Assembly (NCBI GenBank): GCA_009733575.1
Contig: ML769692.1
Location: 66,348-79,817 of the forward strand
Source: Gymnopus androsaceus JB14
Taxonomy: Eukaryota > Basidiomycota > Agaricomycetes > Agaricales > Omphalotaceae
Direction of reading: 5' to 3'
Length of the DNA stretch: 13,470 nt
The notes under the pieces were generated by a model. It was not told the DNA's origin. It saw nothing but the letters and a program-made list of their open reading frames with translations, and ran no database searches. Below are positions 8,363-13,470 of the stretch, one piece after another (within the stretch, counting starts at the first letter, position 1; every line of letters starts with the position of its first letter). The position numbers were made by a program, and so were the translations under genes.

Positions 8363-9400
8363 GAACCAAGTTTCGTAAAAGGTAGCCTGTGCAACAGTGT
8401 AAATGGTGTTGTTGTTTCGCATGAATATATATCCTTTGCTTCCTTGCTCATATCCAATGAAAATCATAGCCTCAGAGTGTGCAGATTGTTTATTTTTACG
8501 TTGTCCTTTAGGGATAAAAATGTAAGCACCAGAACCGAATGTTCTAAAATCAGAAACATCTGGTTTCTTCCGAGTGAAGATTTCAGTTGGAGTCTTCCAG
8601 TTCAATTGATGCATTGGTGTGCAATTATACACATGCATTGCAGTGGAATATGAAAATTCCCACCAGGACTCCGGACAGCAGGCATGATGCTGCATTGATT
8701 CCGATTTGTCCATGAGTGTGCGATTGATGCGTTCCACGCAACCATTTTGTTGATGAACGTGAGGTTCAGATTTCTGGACCTCAATACCTTCAGCCTTGAG
8801 AAACATTTCCATGATTTTGTTTAGAAATTCTTGCCCTCAATCTATGCGTATCTTCTTGATCTTTCAACCAGTTTGCTTTTCAGCCCAAGATTTATAATCT
8901 TTGAAGGCTTGAAATGCATCAGATTTTCGATGCAATTTGATTGAAACAGCATATGAAGAACAATCATCCAATAACGTGATCACATATTTAAATTTGTGAT
9001 ATGACAGAGTTGGTAATTCATTTAGATCCATGTGAATGAGATCTAGGATGTGTTCTGCTCGCTTGTTTGAAAGGGGGTAAGATTGCTGCGGGGCTTTGCC
9101 AAGAGTGCAACCTTTACATGGAGTTTTCTCAGCGGGAATAGGTATTTGCTTAGGAAGACCTTGTACATGTTTAGGAGCATTGCATAAAACATCATTTCCA
9201 GGATGACCGAAACAGTTATGCCAAGTGTTGTAATCTATTGAAGTCATTGAGACTATTTCACACTCTGGATTTAATATATCTGAGCGGAGCCAATGAAGGC
9301 TATCACTGGTAAAATCGGGATTGCAGGTCATTATGATCTTACAATCAGACTTCGTATGAATCTGAGTTCTATCCTCATTTATGACTGTATAACAGCCTTG
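8363..9400 (-). pseudogene. Copia pol: integrase (zinc-binding, catalytic core and C-terminal region)
   Basis: In one frame this reads: a pre-integrase zinc finger with WHNCFGHPG and CKGCTLGKA (HHCC ligands); the catalytic core with the first Asp in LIHMDLNELP, the second in ITLLDDCSSY and the catalytic Glu in GQEFLN; then PHVHQQNGCVERINRTLMD and the GYEQGSKGYIFM segment common to Copia integrases. It inserts the new DNA copy into the genome and makes the 5-base duplication. Two TGA stops lie in the core, at 8864-8866 (after AEKQTG) and 8837-8839 (before GQEFLN), where related elements have basic residues. A third TGA, at 9401-9403, separates it from the protease. All D, D, E residues are present. 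Confidence 0.9.
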
Positions 9401-9721
9401 TCAGTTCAATTGACCAATTGAAAGTAAGCGGTGTGGGCAGTGTGGTTGGTAAAACACCGGATGTAACTTAGTCGTATGGGTAAAGCCAGTGCCATTCTGG
9501 TGACGAATGTAAATTGCCCCAGATCCCAAAATGAAAGAATCATTGCAACCGTCAGCAGTTTGTACTGGATGAGGAGTTTCAAATTCCTTGTAGTCTGCAA
9601 AATCTTCAATATATGGGGTGAAATGTCCTGAAGCACCTGAATCAAGCAGCCATTTCTGATTAGAAGAACTGGTTGTGACTTGAATTTCTGTGCATTGTTC
9701 CTTATTCACACAATTATGCAT
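9401..9721 (-). pseudogene. Copia pol: aspartic protease
   Basis: The segment contains QKWLLDSGASGHFTP, with the DSG catalytic triad of retrotransposon aspartic proteases, a flap-like ILGSGAIYIRHQNGTG, and the closing HRLLSIGQLN usual in Copia. The protease cuts the Gag-Pol polyprotein during particle maturation. It is followed by TGA at 9401-9403, after which the same frame continues into integrase. It lies in a different frame from gag; the change occurs at an AT-repeat around 9722-9733. Confidence 0.88.
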
Positions 9722-9726
9722 ATAAT

Positions 9727-10419
9727 TTATATATATTCAACCCCATCAAGGGGCTGCGGATTACATACAGAGTCCAATAAATACGAAGTAGGAGCACTAA
9801 AATCGTATAGTGAGTTTATAGGTCCATCAACAGATGGCCTCAAGATAGTGTATGTTGTATAATCATAGGAGTTCTGTTTAGATATTTGGTGCAAAATTTT
9901 AGTGAACTTTTTCTTAATGGTAGAAAAGAAGGGAACTTGCCAAAAAATCAATTGCTCTTCACCGGTTCCAGAAGTTTCGCCCTTGTAGACATCCATATAG
10001 GAGTCAACGAGTCCTCCAAGATCGATCTCCTCTTCTTCAACCTTCATGTTGGCAAGGAGGGGATCAAAATCTCCGGTATAGGGGTCAAAAGATTCGACCA
10101 GAGGAGAAGAAACTTTGGTACCATTGGTGATACCAGGAGCCATAGCAACATAAGCTGCAGCAAAAGTGGCGACTGGAGTTTCTACAGTTGCCTCATGAGC
10201 CTGAGCCTTGCCTTTGCCTTTGCCCTTGCCACCACGCCTGAATTTCTTCTTCTTGTTGTTGTTTCCATTGGAATTACCAGTTTGGGAAGGAGTACCAGTT
10301 TGCGGCCCTTTGGGCGCTCCCTGGTTATCCTTCTTCTTCTTTTGGCTATTCCAAGAAGATCCGTCGGCAGGATGTTTCTTCACTGTGGAAAGATGGGATT
10401 GAAGAGAAATGGCGGTAGA
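9727..10419 (-). pseudogene. Copia Gag C-terminal segment, lysine/glycine-rich, without zinc knuckle
   Basis: The segment follows gag in the same frame after a TGA at 10420-10422. It is rich in basic low-complexity sequence (NNNKKKKFRRGGKGKGKGKA), then acidic (MKVEEEEIDLGG), and leads toward the protease. Copia Gag usually has a CCHC zinc knuckle here; none is visible, and the basic run may bind RNA instead, as in many fungal Copia elements. The frame ends with TAA at 9727-9729, next to an AT-repeat, and the protease resumes in another frame. Confidence 0.75.
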
Positions 10420-11070
10420 TCAGCGACGTCTGAATTCATCCTGGATGGTGGGGATAACATCTGCCATTTTCAAAGTTTTTGCATCATATTGAGACAAAAT
10501 TGACATGGCGAGACCATCCATGGATCGGGGTAAGGTGGCAAGCAAGATCATGGCCTGGATTGAATTGGTAAGAATCAGTCTGGCATCAGTGAGGCGTGAG
10601 AAAATCGATTGAAGGGAAGAGATTGGCATAGCCGGATCAACTCCTTCAGCCATTTCGAACATGATGGCTTCTTGAAAGATGCCAAACATGCCTGTGGCAC
10701 CGGGACTTCCATAAGTATTTTTGAGATGGGTCCAAGTCTCAGCCGCCGTATCCTTAACAGCAGTTTCGTGGATGTGGTCCGGGAGACGCAAAGCAATGGC
10801 ACCAATTGCAGCATCGTCATTGTCATCCCAGGTTGCCATTTTCTCCAAGATATCAGCAGGGGACGTGTCAATCACTTGATTGGCCGAATAAGTTCCTGCT
10901 GTGACTTCAGCTTGAGTAGCAACTCGTGAGGTATGAACAGGACGATTGTATCGTCTGTTGATATATCTGATGAGTTTCTGGAGGCGGAGATAGGCAACCA
11001 TGGCAGTAGACCATGTGCTGTAGTTGGTACCATCCAAATACGGAATAACGGTAATGGCGGCGGAAGACAT
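10420..11070 (-). CDS. gag: Copia Gag (capsid) N-terminal part
   Basis: A 216-residue open frame starts at ATG 11068-11070. It shows the Copia Gag hallmarks: the N-terminal YLDGTNYSTWSTAMVAYL motif, ALRLPDHIHETAVKDTAAET with TWTHLKNTYG (UBN2-like helices), ARLILTNSIQAMILLATLP and a final DEFRRR. Gag assembles the virus-like particle that packages the element RNA. The ATG lies about 15 bases after a good 3' splice site, which suits a spliced leader. It ends at a TGA (10420-10422), after which coding resumes in the same frame, so the original Gag was longer. This piece alone is open and might still yield a truncated protein. Confidence 0.88.
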   Translation of the reverse strand: MSSAAITVIPYLDGTNYSTWSTAMVAYLRLQKLIRYINRRYNRPVHTSRVATQAEVTAGTYSANQVIDTSPADILEKMATWDDNDDAAIGAIALRLPDHIHETAVKDTAAETWTHLKNTYGSPGATGMFGIFQEAIMFEMAEGVDPAMPISSLQSIFSRLTDARLILTNSIQAMILLATLPRSMDGLAMSILSQYDAKTLKMADVIPTIQDEFRRR

Positions 11071-11085
11071 TGTTAGATAAGAGTT

Positions 11086-11167
11086 CTATAAAAGGAAGTC
11101 AGCAACATTCAATAAAGAAGTGCATGATTCAGTTACGAACATCGAATCTATCCAACATGTCTTTTAC
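11086..11167 (-). other. Candidate leader intron (82 bases) just before gag
   Basis: On the minus strand GTAAAAGACATG begins at 11167 and the stretch GCTGACTTCCTTTTATAG ends at 11086. The latter has a textbook branch site (GCTGAC) 12 bases ahead of a pyrimidine-rich AG. The acceptor is convincing. The donor is one of several possible GTs further up, so the intron could be longer. Confidence 0.35.
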
Positions 11168-11822
11168 CCATTGACTTAGTGTTAGGTGTTGATTGCATTT
11201 TTAATTCCATCCATTTTTCCATCTCCAATCTGATCATTCCTATCAGCATTGGCAAGTGTTTGTAAAAGGCTATGTACTAAAACCATATGCCAATAGAAAA
11301 CCATTTGTTTGATGTTCTACCGAAAGTGCCAAAAGATCAATTAAGATCAATTTCGTACATTAAGGTGCACAATCATTCTAATAGGCATTTAAGGGACTTA
11401 AGGCAATATGGGGGAATGAATATAGTAGGAGGCCAAGAGATCTCACACATGTTCGCATTTGCCCAGCCTATGCACATATGCTTTTGATTATTCACATAGC
11501 GGCAGAAGTCTACCTGGGAAGGGGAATTGGCCCCTAAATTGCTCACAGTGAAGTGAAACAATCAAAATTTCATTCATCGTGGAGTGCCTGTGTATATACA
11601 ATATATATATATTAGCCTGAACAGAAGAAGCCTTATATTTTCAGCATTCTCCTCGGAAAAGGAAAGGAAAGCAATCACAAGTTTTACCTTGCTACCAAAC
11701 CAATGCACCACAAGCTTGAACTTTCTAATACACTCAGTTAAGAGCAACCAGAATTGTTCATTAACGCGATCAACCATTTGACAAAGTTGCAATGGTTGTA
11801 AGACCTTTGTCGAACAGACTCG

Positions 11823-11834
11823 GGGCCCATAACC
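11823..11834 (-). other. Primer binding site for the anticodon region of initiator-Met tRNA
   Basis: Immediately inside the 5' LTR the minus strand reads GGTTATGGGCCC, complementary to GGGCCCATAACC. That is the anticodon stem-loop of initiator methionine tRNA (CAT anticodon), not its 3' CCA end. The same arrangement is known from Drosophila copia, where a cut half of the initiator tRNA primes reverse transcription. Confidence 0.8.
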
Positions 11835-11884
11835 TGTTGAACAGCAAGTAAGACAAATGGTGAAATCACATTACTAACCAAGTG

Positions 11885-12165
11885 CTCACAATTTTTTAAT
11901 TCAAATGAAAACTTTAAATTTATATAGCTTTAAATTAATTTTTATTTCTAGAGGATGAAAAACTTTTATCTGAAAAAAGTTTTGAAGCATATGGTAGTGA
12001 AAAGTATTATCCCCAACAACAATTATCTATTAGATATTTAAGTCAGAAAGAATTCTTTAATTTAGATACTTTAGATTATCTATTTGTTGATGAAAAAGAT
12101 AAATCTTTTGAATATATATTTATTTTTGATACTCAAAATTGAAGAAAAATTTGTGATTTATTTGG
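11885..12165 (+). other. AT-rich foreign insert in the 5' LTR, with a protein-like frame that reads through TGA
   Basis: These 281 bases are absent from the other LTR and are far richer in A and T than their surroundings. The plus strand has an open frame from 11939 for 67 codons, with a natural-looking mix including SEKSFEAYGSEKYYPQQQLS and FEYIFIFDTQN, then TGA at 12140-12142 and RKICDLFG to the insert end. Leu is mostly TTA. If TGA is read as Trp, as in fungal mitochondria, the frame stays open across the whole insert end. There is no target duplication beyond one G, as in end-joining capture. I do not recognise the protein. The start (TTTTTATTTCTAG) and end (G/GTAAGG) also resemble splice sites. 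Confidence 0.55.
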
Positions 12166-12270
12166 TAAGGCTTGAGGGGTGAAATAGTTTATGAGAGAGC
12201 TTAGTATTGTCTGAGAGGACAGTAAAGCAGTAGTATGCAGAGTGATGGGGACTACAGGTAAACTACTACA

Positions 12271-12279
12271 GCTTATATA
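12271..12279 (-). promoter_or_regulatory. Candidate TATA box of the 5' LTR
   Basis: On the minus strand GTATATAAGC is found in both LTRs. In the 5' LTR it lies between the two nested insertions, so the TIR element separates it from upstream U3 sequence and the AT-rich insert lies downstream of the likely transcription start. Confidence 0.4.
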
Positions 12280-12378
12280 CTAAATTTCTGTAAAACTGTA
12301 CAGTACCCTAAATCTAATAATAGGTACAGTATTGGTAAGTGTCCATGCGGACAATGGTCCCTACAATGTGATGCATGT

Positions 12379-12432
12379 CAGCAAATTGCAAAACCGGAGG
12401 CCACTTCGGAATTCCCCTGGTGTGATGGCCGC
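12379..12432 (+). repeat. Left TIR of the nested transposon
   Basis: Fifty-four bases from CAGCAAATTGC to GATGGCCGC match the inverted right end except for one G/C change near the inner edge. Confidence 0.9.
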
Positions 12433-12807
12433 TTGGCAAAGTCCCACTAGCGCTCAGTAGGTGCCAATGCGCAGCTCAACCTTAACGACATTGGACGAGT
12501 TTATAATTGTCGCTTCACTGTTGTTTAGCTGCGTGACGCAGAATAGAATTTCATGTATTTAGGTAAGTAATGTTTAACTATGTCTGTCGTCCAAGCTTGT
12601 CACTTATTGACAGTTGGTCGCTTGAACTTTTTTGCTCTACTATATTTAATGTACAGTGGGCAGCCCCAGCTTGAACAGACATCGGTACACTATATCGATG
12701 GTTATGTGGCCCTATTCCTCCTCTTCCTACGCTGCAAGTAAGCACATGAATCGAGAATGTCAATGGTCTCAACAGGCGCTTGCTGGGCGCCAGCAGGGTG
12801 GTGCCGG

Positions 12808-12861
12808 GCGGCGATCACACCAGGGGAATTCCGAAGTGGCCTCCGGTTTTGCAATTTGCTG
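12808..12861 (-). repeat. Right TIR of the nested transposon
   Basis: This is the inverted partner of 12379-12432, running from GCGGCGATC to CAATTTGCTG. Confidence 0.9.
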
Positions 12862-13040
12862 GTATATACATCAGCAGTTGATATCCTAGCTATAATCACA
12901 TGTACGTAAATAGCAAATGACATTAATCAAATGATATCAACACATAGGAATGTGATTTTGGTGATTGGTAAGCCAATGTTGAATATCACGGTACAAAGTA
13001 CCTGATCATGTGTCCATGATCGCGAGCATATCTTTCAACA

Positions 13041-13045
13041 ACTCC
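13041..13045. repeat. Target-site duplication, right copy (ACTCC)
   Basis: The right copy of the ACTCC duplication directly follows the CA end of the right LTR. Confidence 0.9.
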
Positions 13046-13470
13046 TGGATTGAATTGATTGAATGTCAAAAAAAAACTGTGCAATGTTAGGCACTAAGTG
13101 AGCACTTCTACTGTAACTTGACCATAACCCAAGTCCTAGGGGCCAGGGCTTTCAAAACAGTCTGAAATTGTACAGAAAACATGTCTTTCATTATATTTAG
13201 TATATTTCTAATGGCTCTGGCCTGACAGAGCTGTAAAAAGAGCCAAAAAAAAATTTGACCTTAAGGCCCCGGCAGACCCCCCTCCCATCTCCTCATGATA
13301 TGGGCACTTAAATTTCCACATACCCCTTGACTGATATGCACTCATCCAACAAAATGATTGGTTGATGAAGCACCATATCACATTGACAGGACAAGCATTA
13401 GGTATTGAAAGAGGTCTTCTTTGGAATTTCTCTGAATCATCAGGAAAAACTGTTTTGGGCCCAGGAGGAT
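13046..13470 (-). other. Host flank: probable intron of the PHD-finger gene and an uncertain partial exon
   Basis: The minus-strand sequence next to the element ends in a good acceptor (...CAATCCAG), so at least the part near 13046-13100 is likely intron. From the window edge to about 13324 the minus strand is open (PPGPKTVFPDDSEKFQ...) and meets a GTATGTGG donor at 13323, so this may be an upstream exon. However, the plus strand is also open at the same place (HHITLTGQALGIERGLLWNF...) and looks as protein-like. I cannot choose between them, and neither shows the missing PHD cysteines clearly. Confidence 0.3.

Larger units (their letters stand above)
11071..11834 (-). other. Copia leader (5' untranslated region), unusually long
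   Basis: About 760 bases separate the primer site from the gag ATG, long for a Copia leader. It has no recognisable domain. A 72-codon minus-strand frame at 11574-11792 is the longest and matches nothing I know. An AT run (11596-11613) and a candidate intron near gag are the only structure seen. A further decayed insertion may account for the length. Confidence 0.5.
12379..12861. mobile_element. Non-autonomous DNA transposon (MITE-like) with 54-base TIRs
   Basis: The 483-base insert starts CAGCAAATTGC and ends GCAATTTGCTG. The terminal 54 bases (12379-12432 and 12808-12861) are inverted copies with one mismatch. The intact LTR shows the empty site, and the flanks reveal a duplication of only two bases, GT (12377-12378 and 12862-12863). 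The internal 375 bases contain no transposase-like frame. The superfamily is unclear: two-base duplications exclude typical hAT (8), PIF/Harbinger (3) and piggyBac (TTAA), and GT excludes strict TA insertion. CACTA-like elements such as Plavaka are one option. Confidence 0.88.
5244..13040 (-). mobile_element. Full-length but inactive Ty1/Copia LTR retrotransposon, with two nested insertions
   Basis: The element reads on the minus strand: 5' LTR (11835-13040), tRNA primer site, leader, gag, nucleic-acid-binding segment, protease, integrase, reverse transcriptase, RNase H, polypurine tract and 3' LTR (5244-5683). The order integrase before reverse transcriptase defines Copia. LTRs begin TGTTGAA and end TTCAACA, and the element is flanked by ACTCC on both sides. 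Without the two nested insertions both LTRs are exactly 440 bases and differ, counted by eye, at about 13 positions (about 3%). Coding capacity is lost through seven in-frame stops and two frame changes. It sits in the same orientation as the interrupted PHD-finger gene. Confidence 0.93.
11835..13040 (-). repeat. 5' LTR of the Copia element, interrupted by two insertions
   Basis: The same 440-base LTR as at 5244-5683 is present in three pieces, split by inserts at 11885-12165 and 12379-12861 (plus a 2-base duplication). Outside the inserts it differs from the left LTR at about 13 positions, mostly transitions. Confidence 0.92.

Noticed and set aside
8297..8653. A 118-codon plus-strand open frame
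   Set aside because: It lies antisense to the integrase C-terminal region, which carries recognisable motifs on the minus strand.
6815..10422. TGA reassigned to an amino acid in the nuclear code of this organism
   Set aside because: Several other frames (gag end, ankyrin, PHD exon, pol) fit standard stops or frameshifts, one pol stop is TAG, and CpG decay explains the TGAs more simply.
9886..10503. A 205-codon plus-strand open frame
   Set aside because: It is antisense to Copia gag, and its Leu/Pro runs mirror the Lys/Gly-rich coding strand.
11287..11487. A 66-codon plus-strand frame in the Copia leader
   Set aside because: It has no recognisable motif, lies antisense to the element and shows no sign of conservation that I can judge.
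12379..12861. hAT or piggyBac assignment for the nested TIR element
   Set aside because: The empty site in the other LTR shows a 2-base duplication, not 8 bases or TTAA.

Overview
This window looks like a transposon-rich stretch of a eukaryotic genome, most likely a filamentous basidiomycete fungus. The reasons are introns of about 47-58 bases with GT...AG ends, the remains of a KDZ-type (Kyakuja-Dileera-Zisupton) transposase, a large Ty1/Copia retrotransposon with a fungal-style pol, and a short PHD-finger exon. I put the fungal assignment at about 0.65. The main tension is the retrotransposon's primer binding site, whose partner tRNA sequence (GGGCCCATAACC) is closer to the animal initiator-Met anticodon loop than to the yeast one. 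No prokaryotic features, rRNA genes, tRNA genes or CRISPR arrays were seen.

Layout, left to right. (1) 59-1564, minus strand: an ankyrin-repeat gene of ten exons. Seven internal exons form a tandem series of exon+intron cassettes of about 146 bases, each coding one 33-residue ankyrin repeat. Three exons carry indels, so it is probably a pseudogene, or the assembly has errors. (2) 1593-3000, minus strand: a decayed KDZ transposase with one recognisable 53-base intron, several stops and frameshifts. It ends about 30 bases upstream of the ankyrin start codon. (3) 3250-5055: non-coding. It holds a degenerate CCCTAA tract, an LTR-like block with a strong TATA box, one end resembling a Tc1/mariner terminus, a direct repeat of about 90 bases, and otherwise nothing recognisable. 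(4) 5056-5243, minus strand: the last exon of a host gene coding the second half of a PHD finger. (5) 5244-13040, minus strand: a complete but inactive Copia retrotransposon with two 440-base LTRs, 5-base target duplications (ACTCC), a polypurine tract, an internal-tRNA primer site, gag, protease, integrase, reverse transcriptase and RNase H. Its right-hand (5') LTR was later hit twice, by a 281-base AT-rich insert and by a 483-base TIR element. (6) 13046-13470: host flank, probably an intron plus an uncertain exon.

How the parts relate. The Copia element landed within a few bases of a 3' splice site at the start of the PHD-finger exon, in the same orientation as the gene, so it separates that exon from its upstream exons. 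By eye the two LTRs differ at about 13 of 440 positions, so the insertion is not fresh. The two nested insertions occur only in one LTR and are therefore younger. Six of the seven in-frame stops in gag-pol are TGA, five of them where the Copia family has Arg or Lys, and the KDZ relic shows the same pattern. This fits C-to-T decay of CGA codons under CpG methylation, which would mean that this locus is, or was, silenced.
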